From: Caballeronia sp. dw_276
Lineage (GTDB): Bacteria > Pseudomonadota > Gammaproteobacteria > Burkholderiales > Burkholderiaceae
Length of the DNA: 64,000 bases
Reading direction: 5' to 3'
Assembly (NCBI RefSeq): GCF_018449635.1
Contig: NZ_JAAVUV010000019.1
Location: 1 to 64,000 of the forward strand
The first letter of the stretch is position 1, and each line of letters opens with the position of its first letter. Positions 18,082 to 25,541 of this stretch are shown here, piece after piece. The position numbers and the translations under genes were made by a program. The notes below the pieces were generated by a model. The model searched no databases, had not been told where the DNA came from, and worked only from the letters and a program-made list of their open reading frames with translations.

Positions 18082-20087
18082 CGATTCAATCAAAAATCCT
18101 CGTGAGCGCACTTGCAGCCGCAGGCCTTGCGGCCGTTGCTGTGGGCGGGCAGTACGCGGGCGCTGCGCTCTTCGCGAAAATGCAGCACTTGCCGTCGTCG
18201 GTGGTTGGCATCTTTACGTTGCGCGACTACTGGCATGCCTATGGCGATGTACCTGCCGTCAAGAAAGCGCTGGCCGCATGTACGTTTGTGTCGATGGCCA
18301 TTCCCGTTGGTGCAATCACGGCTGCTTGCTTTGCTGCGTTCGGTACGGCCAAACGCGAGCTTCATGGCAGTGCGCGGTTCGCGAAGGCGCATGAAATCCG
18401 CAAGACCGGATTACTCGATGGCGAAGACGGCAAGCCCGCGCTGATCGTCGGCAAGTATCGAGGCAAATATCTGACTTTTCCGGGCCAGCAATTTGTCATG
18501 CTCGCCGCGCCTACGCGATCGGGAAAAGGCGTGGCCGTAGCGATCCCGAATCTCCTCACCTATCCGGATTCGATGGTCGTCCTTGACTTGAAGCTGGAGA
18601 ACTATAAGTACACGTCCGCCTACCGGCAAAAGTACGGGCAGAAGGTGTTCCTGTGGGCGCCCTTTGCGGAAGACGGCAAGTCGCACGGGTGGAACGTGTT
18701 CGACTCGATTGCTGATCGGCCAGAGCATCTTCGCATTGGCGACGTACAGGCGATTGGCCTTAAGTTCTATCCAACCAACGTCGAGGCCAAGACCAAGTTC
18801 TGGAATGACCTGGCGCGCAATCTGTTCGTCGGTCTGAGCCTCTATCTCATGGAGACCGCAACCAAAGAGCGCTATTGCACGCTTGGCGAGATCTTCCGTC
18901 AGTCGTCCGGCATGGGAAAGCCGATCAAGGAGCACATCACGCAGCTGCGGGCCACCAAAGGTTTGTCTGAGGCGTGCACCGGTGCATTGAACCGTTTCCT
19001 GGCGTCCGGCGACGAGGTGCTGTCTTCGATCCTGTCAACCTTCAATGCGCCGCTGCTGATTTTTGATAACCCGATCGTCGACGCCGCGACCAGCCATTCG
19101 TCGTTCGATATCAACGAGGTGCGCTGTCAGCGCATGACGATTTACATCGGTATTCAGCCGAATCGGCTCGAGGACGCAGCGCTCCTCGTGAACCTGTTCT
19201 TCTCGCAGTTGATCGATCTGAACACATCGGTGCTGCCCGAGCACGACGCGTCGCTCAAATATCAATGCACGCTAGTCCTTGACGAGTTCACGGCCATTGG
19301 CCGAGTGAACATCATCGATACGTCGAATGCCTTCATTGCGGGCTATGACCTGCGCTTGCTGACCATTATCCAGGCAGTGTCCCAGATGGAACGGCCGTCC
19401 TTGTATGGCAAGGAAGGCACGCGCACGCTCGTCGTGAACCACGGGGCCAAGGTGGTTTATCCGCCTAAGGATCACCAGGAAGCGAAGGATCTGTCTGACG
19501 CACTGGGCTATTTCACCGAGACGTCGGTCTCGAAAAGCAGGACGCCCGGAAAGCCGCGCGGTGAGAACCATTCGGATCAGAAGCGCGCGCTGATGATGCC
19601 GCAAGAGCTTGAAGAGATGGGACAGGACGAAGAAATCCTGCTCGGCTTTGGCAAACCGATTCGCTGCAAGAAAGCGTTCTATTACAACGATCCGGTGTTT
19701 GTGGACCGACTCAAGGAAATGAGCCCGTCGTTAAGTGCGTTGGGCGAGGAACTGCCGACTGAGGCGCAGCTCAAGCAAGCCGCTGGCGCAAACGAGCTCT
19801 GCACGAGCGATGTGCCAGTTATTGATCCGATCAAATGGCAGGCAAAGCGTCGGGCCGCGACCGCAGTACGGCGTGAGGACGGAACGCGCGTCGCGCGGGC
19901 GACGGATCTCGTTGCGATGCGGGATGCTGATGTGTCGGTCGCGCTCGCGGCCGCGCTCGCTGAAGGCGTGTATGCCGACTTGCTGGAACTGACCGGCAAG
20001 CGATTCAACTTTGCGAACACCCCGAGCCAGGCCGACGCGCCTGATGACATCCGTTCGCCTATTCAAGAGGAAATGACCCATGGCTGA
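18078..20087 (+). CDS. virD4: VirD4-like coupling protein (T4CP)
   Basis: A 669-residue coupling ATPase that brings the relaxase-DNA complex to the channel. Two membrane helices lie at about 5-30 and 70-92. Walker A is PTRSGKG (145-151, Lys150) and Walker B is TLVLDEFTAIG (near 395-405), with a following AVSQME. Family TraG/VirD4. It is coupled to the 41-aa ORF before it and overlaps the LPD7 protein after it by 8 bases. The residues after about 560 are variable among homologues. Confidence 0.95.
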   Translation: MTIQSKILVSALAAAGLAAVAVGGQYAGAALFAKMQHLPSSVVGIFTLRDYWHAYGDVPAVKKALAACTFVSMAIPVGAITAACFAAFGTAKRELHGSARFAKAHEIRKTGLLDGEDGKPALIVGKYRGKYLTFPGQQFVMLAAPTRSGKGVAVAIPNLLTYPDSMVVLDLKLENYKYTSAYRQKYGQKVFLWAPFAEDGKSHGWNVFDSIADRPEHLRIGDVQAIGLKFYPTNVEAKTKFWNDLARNLFVGLSLYLMETATKERYCTLGEIFRQSSGMGKPIKEHITQLRATKGLSEACTGALNRFLASGDEVLSSILSTFNAPLLIFDNPIVDAATSHSSFDINEVRCQRMTIYIGIQPNRLEDAALLVNLFFSQLIDLNTSVLPEHDASLKYQCTLVLDEFTAIGRVNIIDTSNAFIAGYDLRLLTIIQAVSQMERPSLYGKEGTRTLVVNHGAKVVYPPKDHQEAKDLSDALGYFTETSVSKSRTPGKPRGENHSDQKRALMMPQELEEMGQDEEILLGFGKPIRCKKAFYYNDPVFVDRLKEMSPSLSALGEELPTEAQLKQAAGANELCTSDVPVIDPIKWQAKRRAATAVRREDGTRVARATDLVAMRDADVSVALAAALAEGVYADLLELTGKRFNFANTPSQADAPDDIRSPIQEEMTHG

Positions 20088-22200
20088 AACCCCCAAAAAC
20101 GATCCCGTCGATCCCGTTGATTCGTCGAGTCAAGGTAACGGCGCCTTTAAGGACGTTCCCACAACGCCCGAGACGCCCGAGATGGCCGCAGTCAGGATTG
20201 CTCGCGAGGCGTTCTTTGCGCGTGCTCGGGACGGTCATGCGGCGCCGGATGCTGCTTCGATGGAAGCGCCGTATGTCGCTGCAGAAGCGGCTGCGGCTGC
20301 GCCATCGCGTCCGGCGGGACCGAATCGTGAAAGCGCCGGCGGAACTTCAGGCGATATCTCATTGGCCGTCACCTCCCCTGCCGATCGGATCGCGTCTCGC
20401 CATAGCGGCGAGGGCTTGTTGGCAGTCGGGGTGCTGTCGGACCTGGGAGGCGAGCGAGCCTATCGCGTCTGGGCCACAGCGGACTCGGAGGATTTAAAGG
20501 CAATCACTGATCCTCAGGCGCGCGACACCGCGTTCGAAACGATTGTCGACAACATCCGGATGCCGGAGTACCGCGAGGCACTATCGCTCGTCGATTATGG
20601 TCTCGAGCGAGAAGCGCTGCGGGCGCTGAACGCACGCGGCGAAGCTCGGGTCGATGGACCGACACCGGCGATAAACGACGCGGCAGAGTCACCCTTGACG
20701 GATGAGCCCACCAGTGAAACCCCAACGCTTGATGAGCGGGTAGCTCCCGTTACACCGGCGGAAGAGAATGCGATTGAAGCGATACAGACACCCAAGCGCG
20801 AGGTGCCAACGGATCAGGTCACGGATGCCGAGAAGCGCCGCGAAGCCGAAGAGAAGGTCCCACGCCGCAATGCCGGTGCGCGTCTGCTGGACGCTTTCAC
20901 TCGATCTCTTGTCGGCCGTGAGCGCGGGGGCAGCGAAAACGAAATTTCGTCACCGGCGGTCATGACAAAGGACGGCTACGCCGTGCCTGAGGCCATCGCG
21001 TCCCGCTACGTCGTGCGCGATGGCGATTTCTGGCGCTTTGATGAGAAGGATCCAGGCAACGCCGATAAGCATGAGCCGAAGTTCACCGACAAAGGCCCGC
21101 GCCTGGCAACACGTGAAGACGATCGCGGCACGGCAGCAGACATGGTTACCGTTGCGCAAGCGAAGGGCTGGCAACAGGTCACGCTCAAGGGCAGCGAAGC
21201 TTTTCGCCGCAACGCTTGGGTGGAAACTCAGCTTGCGGGAATCAAAACACAAGGATATGAGCCGAAAGAGGTAGACCGCGCGTTGCTCGAAGCGGCACGT
21301 CGCGAGCGCGACTCCTTGACCATCACCGCGGGTAGACACTCCCCTGAGGCCTCGCGGCCACTCTCCGCTTCCACGCCTGCGCAGGCATCCAAGCAGGTGC
21401 ATGAGCGCTCAGCGAGCTCCGATATGGCCGCGCCCGGCGTACGCACACCCACTGCTGCAGTTGTGCGAGCAGTTCCGATTGCGTCTGCCACGCCGGCTAC
21501 GTCGCAGGGTGTTTCAGCGTCGGGCGAGCAGGTTATTTCTAAACCCCATCCTGCACCGGCGGAGCTCACGCAAAACATACTCTTGGAGCATGGCGCCGCG
21601 CCGTACAAAAACAACAAGGACAACGCCGATAGCTACTTCGTCTCGTACAGGGAATCCGACGGCGCCACCAAAACGGTATGGGGCAAAGATCTGGAACGCG
21701 CGATCCGGGATTCGGGCGTGCAGCCGGGCGACGCACTCACGCTTGAAAACCTCGGCTCTCGCCCGGTCACCGTCAATCGATCCATCAAAGATGCTGAAGG
21801 CAAGGTGGTCGGAGTCGAGCAAATCGACACCCGCTTGAACGTCTGGGAGATCCACAAGCAGGAAAAGCAAGCTCCAGGCGCTCAGGATTCGACTTCTGCT
21901 GCGATGAGTGTTGCGGGAATACGTGAGCAGGTTGAGAAGGCACTCGCCGGGCAGCCCGATAACGTCGTGCGTGAGGTGATGGATCGCTTGGCCGAGCGTC
22001 TTCAGGCCGGAATTGCAGTGCAGACGGAGCATCAAAAGGTAGCTTCGCGCGCACAGGATCTGAAGCCGGCGATCGTTACGCGCTTGGCGCAAGTCGATAT
22101 TGACCGCGAAGCCCGGCAAGCCATCGCGCAAGCGCCGAAATCACAGCGCAACCCCGAGCGCGAAGTTGCCAAACAGAGCGCACCGAGCGTCGCGCGCTAA
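20080..22200 (+). CDS. LPD7- and KfrB-like domain protein of the transfer operon
   Basis: A 706-residue soluble protein. Residues from about 300 to 405 match the LPD7 ('large polyvalent protein' 7) pattern, with SRYVVRDGDFWRF and later FTDKGPRL, A..KGW..V.L.GSE.FRR..W; about 500-562 resemble the KfrB-type domain (HG.APYKNN..N..SY...WG.DLERAI..SG...GD). Such modules are usual on relaxases, plasmid primases and other transfer proteins, where they are thought to be DNA- or partner-binding. The N-terminal 300 residues are low-complexity, Ala/Glu-rich. No catalytic relaxase or primase motif is seen. It overlaps virD4, so it may enter the recipient as a transferred or relaxosome-associated protein (inference). 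Confidence 0.65.
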   Translation: MAETPKNDPVDPVDSSSQGNGAFKDVPTTPETPEMAAVRIAREAFFARARDGHAAPDAASMEAPYVAAEAAAAAPSRPAGPNRESAGGTSGDISLAVTSPADRIASRHSGEGLLAVGVLSDLGGERAYRVWATADSEDLKAITDPQARDTAFETIVDNIRMPEYREALSLVDYGLEREALRALNARGEARVDGPTPAINDAAESPLTDEPTSETPTLDERVAPVTPAEENAIEAIQTPKREVPTDQVTDAEKRREAEEKVPRRNAGARLLDAFTRSLVGRERGGSENEISSPAVMTKDGYAVPEAIASRYVVRDGDFWRFDEKDPGNADKHEPKFTDKGPRLATREDDRGTAADMVTVAQAKGWQQVTLKGSEAFRRNAWVETQLAGIKTQGYEPKEVDRALLEAARRERDSLTITAGRHSPEASRPLSASTPAQASKQVHERSASSDMAAPGVRTPTAAVVRAVPIASATPATSQGVSASGEQVISKPHPAPAELTQNILLEHGAAPYKNNKDNADSYFVSYRESDGATKTVWGKDLERAIRDSGVQPGDALTLENLGSRPVTVNRSIKDAEGKVVGVEQIDTRLNVWEIHKQEKQAPGAQDSTSAAMSVAGIREQVEKALAGQPDNVVREVMDRLAERLQAGIAVQTEHQKVASRAQDLKPAIVTRLAQVDIDREARQAIAQAPKSQRNPEREVAKQSAPSVAR

Positions 22201-22308
22201 GCCATGTCGTGCCGCGCCACACCAAGCCGTTTGCGGGCATGCACTCATAGCGCGCGCTTACGAGGCCTACCCATGGTGCCTGTGTCGAACTTAATATAAG
22301 GAACCTTT
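22201..22308. other. 108-bp spacer before stbB-like gene
   Basis: The longest gap within the downstream part of the transfer block. It contains short GC palindromic pieces (GCGCGC, CCATGG) and a ribosome binding site AAGGAAC before the stbB ATG. A promoter for the stb operon is likely. An oriT could be here, but no convincing nic-site pattern was recognised. Confidence 0.3.
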
Positions 22309-23052
22309 ATGAATATCGCTGTCATCAATTTTTCGGGCAACGTTGGCAAGAGCACGATCGCGCGGCATCTCCTCGCACCGCGCATTCGCGATGCCAAGCT
22401 TATCGCCATCGAATCAATCAATGCTGACGATGGCGCACAGGAGACTGACGAAAAGCTGCGCGGCCGGCAGTTCTCAGAGCTGCAATCGCGTTTATTGTCG
22501 GGCGATAACGTGGTAATCGACGTCGGCGCTTCCAATGTCGAGTCCTTCGTCGCCTTGATGAGTGAATTCGACGGCTCACATGACGATTTCGATTTGTTCG
22601 TGGTGCCCGTTGTCAGCGCGGAAAAACAGCAACGCGACACTGTCGCTACCCTCCTGAATCTTGCGGATATGGGTATCAGCCCGGAACGCATAGTTGTAAT
22701 TTTTAATCAAGTCGATCGGGTGCTCGGATTTCAGGAAAACCAATTTGGTTCGATTTTTGGCTTCTATGATCGGTACCGTTCGTTCCGCCTAGATCGCGAC
22801 GCAGTTCTCTATCAGAGCGACGTCTACAAATACGCCGCTGACGCTGGCCGCAGCATGCACGACGTGCTAACGGATCCGACTGACTACAAATCTGCAATTG
22901 CAAAGACACCGGCCGGCACCGAGAAAAACCGGCTTGTTGCGCTGTTAGGTCTTCGTCGCTTGGCCTCACGTGTGAACGCCGAGCTCGACGCGGTATTTGA
23001 GGCAATCGTTCGTCCGGCCGTGGCGGTGGTTGCTGATGCGCGCGATGAGTGA
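22309..23052 (+). CDS. StbB-like P-loop plasmid stability protein
   Basis: A 247-residue ParA/StbB-type ATPase. Its N-terminus is MNIAVINFSGNVGKST: the GNVGKST loop (10-16, Lys14) lacks the first signature Lys of classical ParA (KGGxGKT), as in StbB of IncW/IncN-type plasmids. VIDVGASN (about 65-72) is the Walker A' counterpart. StbB proteins influence plasmid localisation and conjugation. The stop overlaps the next gene, its probable StbC-type partner. I leave the symbol blank because homology was judged by eye. Confidence 0.72.
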   Translation: MNIAVINFSGNVGKSTIARHLLAPRIRDAKLIAIESINADDGAQETDEKLRGRQFSELQSRLLSGDNVVIDVGASNVESFVALMSEFDGSHDDFDLFVVPVVSAEKQQRDTVATLLNLADMGISPERIVVIFNQVDRVLGFQENQFGSIFGFYDRYRSFRLDRDAVLYQSDVYKYAADAGRSMHDVLTDPTDYKSAIAKTPAGTEKNRLVALLGLRRLASRVNAELDAVFEAIVRPAVAVVADARDE

Positions 23053-23488
23053 GACCGGCGAGCCGAACGCTCGCGTACGTCGAGATCCGCTATCGCCGCA
23101 CGTTCGCGATGAAGTTATGGCGGAGATATTAGGTGACGTTCATACGCTGCACAAGTCGGTGAGCGATCTTGCGGCAATCATCCAGACATCCGACGAACGC
23201 TTGAGCGGCCGTATCGCTGAGCTTCTTAAGGCGTCACGTGAGTTCGCTAATGCGCGCGAGGGCGCAATCGCCGAGCTGTCTGCCCAAGCAAGCATCGCTA
23301 CCCAACGGCGTATTGCGGACTCACTCGGGGGGACGCTCGCCAAAGTGGACCTCACGCTCGCCTCGATTGGCGGGACTGTGCGCGAAAGCACTACTCGCCG
23401 GCTCATCGAGCTATTTGCGGTCGCACTCGCAAGTGCGGCGCTTGCCGGGGCGGCGACCCTCGCAGGCGTCTGGGCGTTGATCCATTAA
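23045..23488 (+). CDS. StbC-like protein with C-terminal membrane helix
   Basis: A 147-residue protein that overlaps the StbB-like gene by 8 bases. The first 110 residues are helical and probably coiled-coil (…SDLAAIIQTSDERL…); residues about 119-144 form one membrane helix. A membrane-anchored small protein encoded behind StbB fits a StbC-type role in plasmid stability or conjugation control, but there is no diagnostic motif. ATG at MSETGEP was chosen for the overlap. Confidence 0.6.
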   Translation: MSETGEPNARVRRDPLSPHVRDEVMAEILGDVHTLHKSVSDLAAIIQTSDERLSGRIAELLKASREFANAREGAIAELSAQASIATQRRIADSLGGTLAKVDLTLASIGGTVRESTTRRLIELFAVALASAALAGAATLAGVWALIH

Positions 23489-23500
23489 GACCAAACGGCA

Positions 23501-23917
23501 ATGACATTCAAATTTGACGCGACACGGGAGGGATTCGAGTTCGACGAGCAGGCGCTCTCCGGTCACGCGTGGTCAATCGCACAGCGCGCCACAATCGCAA
23601 CGCTCCAGGCGTTTTACAGAGAAATTGAGACGTGGCCCGCAGATGCGGTGGGCGTGGCCTGGGAAGCGTACTCATCGGATATCCATGCGAGCCGCTGGGC
23701 GGACATGGCGCGAGCGGGAGACGGATGGTTCCTGACGTACCTCTACATACGGCAATTGCGCCCGGACCTTGATTTCTGGACGTTTCCCTTAAATCGCAAG
23801 CAGTTCAGCGCATATGCCAAATCGAAGCCCTGGACGTCCCACGATCCATTACCACAGTGGGCCAATCCGGATTCCGTAGTACCGCGTGAAAAAGACATTT
23901 CCCTCACACAAAAGTAG
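23501..23917 (+). CDS. Hypothetical protein in stb-ssb region, 138 aa
   Basis: A 138-residue soluble protein rich in Trp (nine) and aromatic residues, beginning MTFKFDATREGFEFD. No signal peptide, helix-turn-helix or metal site is visible. It starts 12 bases after the StbC-like gene and ends 31 bases before ssb, so it is in the same operon. Family not recognised. Confidence 0.65.
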   Translation: MTFKFDATREGFEFDEQALSGHAWSIAQRATIATLQAFYREIETWPADAVGVAWEAYSSDIHASRWADMARAGDGWFLTYLYIRQLRPDLDFWTFPLNRKQFSAYAKSKPWTSHDPLPQWANPDSVVPREKDISLTQK

Positions 23918-23948
23918 TTTTACATACCTGTTCAACAAGGAGTAAATC

Positions 23949-24386
23949 ATGGTGAATCGAGTGACGCTAACTGGCCACCTGGGCGCCGACCCGGACGTGA
24001 AGGATTTGAGCGCAGGTGTCGTGGCCAACTGTCGGCTTGCGACAACTGATTATTACAAAGACCGGGCGACCGGCAACCTCAAAGAGGCGACAGAGTGGCA
24101 TCGTCTCGTTTTCTTTGGGCGACATGCAGAGATCGCGCGGGACTTTCTCGCCAAAGGTTCGCGCATCTATATAGATGGTCGTCTTCGCACCCGCAAGTGG
24201 ACGAGCAATGGCTTGGATCGCTATACAACAGAAGTCGTGGTCGAAGCGCTTGAGATGATCGGCGCGCCTCGCGGCTACGCACAACCCGAAGGCAACCCTG
24301 ATGCCGGCGCTCCGCCGCAAGCCGGTGATGATGAGTGGATGCGTGCATACGATGAAGCGGAGGCCTCGCAAGTGCCATCAAAATGA
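23949..24386 (+). CDS. ssb: Single-stranded DNA-binding protein (plasmid type)
   Basis: A 145-residue SSB with an OB fold (about 1-108): MVNRVTLTGHLGADPDVK start, EWHRLVFFGRHAEIA mid-motif and IDGRLRTRKW. It would coat single-stranded DNA during transfer and complementary strand synthesis. The C-terminus ends ...EASQVPSK instead of the DDDIPF-type acidic tip of chromosomal SSB, so interactions with host replication proteins may be weakened; partial acidity (DDEWMRAYDEAE) remains. RBS CAAGGAG precedes the ATG. The stop overlaps the next small ORF. Confidence 0.93.
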   Translation: MVNRVTLTGHLGADPDVKDLSAGVVANCRLATTDYYKDRATGNLKEATEWHRLVFFGRHAEIARDFLAKGSRIYIDGRLRTRKWTSNGLDRYTTEVVVEALEMIGAPRGYAQPEGNPDAGAPPQAGDDEWMRAYDEAEASQVPSK

Positions 24387-24514
24387 AAAATCGACATCAT
24401 AGCGTTGGTGCAGTGGCCGCATGTGTAGCAATCCCGATCACTGCGCTCGCGCAAGGTGTTTCAAGCTGCGTCTGGGATCGCCTTGCGCTCTCGACGCAAT
24501 CCCTTGATTACTGA
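24383..24514 (+). CDS. 43-aa peptide with signal sequence
   Basis: A 43-codon ORF overlapping the ssb stop (ATGA). It has a clear signal peptide: basic MKNRHHS, a hydrophobic core and an ITALAQ cleavage site, leaving about 20 mature residues (QGVSSCVWDRLALSTQSLDY) with a single Cys. Too short for usual gene callers. It may be a secreted or periplasmic peptide of the conjugative element, or the remnant of a longer periplasmic protein. The signal peptide and overlap support translation. Confidence 0.55.
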   Translation: MKNRHHSVGAVAACVAIPITALAQGVSSCVWDRLALSTQSLDY

Positions 24515-24585
24515 CTAAACCACTGGAATCCAGGCGCGGATTGTCAGGCATCGAAAACGCCGATTAAAAAATTAGAACCTGACAG

Positions 24586-25152
24586 ATGATCGATAGAACC
24601 GAAAAGGTTGCTGCCTCAAAGGTTCGCGCCGTTGCGAACCCTTCATCTACAGATCAGCCCGTCGTGGTCCAGTTTCATGGCTCGCCAAGCTGGGCCATTA
24701 ATCTGCCATTCTATTTGAAGTGCACATTGGCCCTGATCGTGGGTTTGGGAATCGTATGGAGGTTCGCAGCGTGGTCCACGCTCGTTCCGCTTTTTACGAT
24801 GATCGCGGGAACTGTTGGAATAGCGATCGCTGTTGGGATGCGTGCGGCCAGCACAGCGCAAACACAGATCGTGATTGATACCGTTCGCATGACCATGCGG
24901 TACGGCATTGTAAGTCGGCGTGTGGCGAGCGTTGAGTTGTACCGGGTACAGAACGTCGAGTGCCTGAGCCGTTGGTGGGAGCGGCTGCTGGGTTTCGGCA
25001 CGCTCATTGTCGAAAGCAGTGATGTGAATCATCCGCGATGGACATTGCGCGGCATACCGGATGTGGAGGCACTGCGCGAATGGATGAACCTCGCTGCAAT
25101 CGCGCGGCGCGATGCCAAGGGAATTCGCGAAGTGAATATGGGGAGGGTCTGA
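24586..25152 (+). CDS. Membrane protein with bacterial PH domain (YdbS-like)
   Basis: A 188-residue protein with two hydrophobic helices (about 45-62 and 66-84) followed by a bacterial PH-type domain: QTQIVIDTVRMTMRYGIVSRRVASVELYRVQNVE...GFGTLIVESSD, shortened here to its landmarks T..R...GI.S.R...VEL.RV..VE. Such proteins sit in the inner membrane with the PH fold in the cytoplasm; function is generally unclear. The stop overlaps mobC (TGATG), tying it to the relaxosome genes. Confidence 0.78.
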   Translation: MIDRTEKVAASKVRAVANPSSTDQPVVVQFHGSPSWAINLPFYLKCTLALIVGLGIVWRFAAWSTLVPLFTMIAGTVGIAIAVGMRAASTAQTQIVIDTVRMTMRYGIVSRRVASVELYRVQNVECLSRWWERLLGFGTLIVESSDVNHPRWTLRGIPDVEALREWMNLAAIARRDAKGIREVNMGRV

Positions 25153-25541
25153 TGCCAGAAGAAAAACTTTCTGCTTCCAGACGTGGCCGACCGGCCAAGG
25201 AATCGAAGTTCGATAAGCCGATCGCCTTTAGGTTAGCGCGCGCTGACCGCGAAGCATTCCTTGAGAAGGTCCGCCAATCGGGCCTTACGCAGGCCGCATT
25301 CTTCCGCGAATGTGTGTTGACCAACAGGACCCGTGTCGTCGCTCGCCAGACGACGAACGTCGACCGTAAGCGCGTGACGTTTGTCGTAAACAAAGCGGGC
25401 AACAACCTTAATCAGATCGCACACGTCTTGAATGCAGCCCGTTTGGATAACAGTGCGACAGAAAGCACCTATCTCGCCGCGTTGGACGCGTTGGAAAGTA
25501 TCGAATTGCTCTTGAAGGCACACCTCCAAAATGTTGCTTAG
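25152..25541 (+). CDS. mobC: MobC-like relaxosome accessory protein
   Basis: A 129-residue DNA-binding accessory protein. An N-terminal basic segment RRGRPAKES precedes a ribbon-helix-helix-like region (IAFRLARADREAFLEKV); the C-terminal part shows the MobC-family NKAGNNLNQIAHVLNAAR landmark. It would bind oriT and help the relaxase open the strands. It overlaps the PH protein by one base and the relaxase start by 11 bases. Confidence 0.85.
   Translation: MPEEKLSASRRGRPAKESKFDKPIAFRLARADREAFLEKVRQSGLTQAAFFRECVLTNRTRVVARQTTNVDRKRVTFVVNKAGNNLNQIAHVLNAARLDNSATESTYLAALDALESIELLLKAHLQNVA

Noticed and set aside
22201..22308. oriT in the stbB upstream spacer
   Set aside because: No nic-site consensus or long inverted repeat was recognised; position alone is insufficient.
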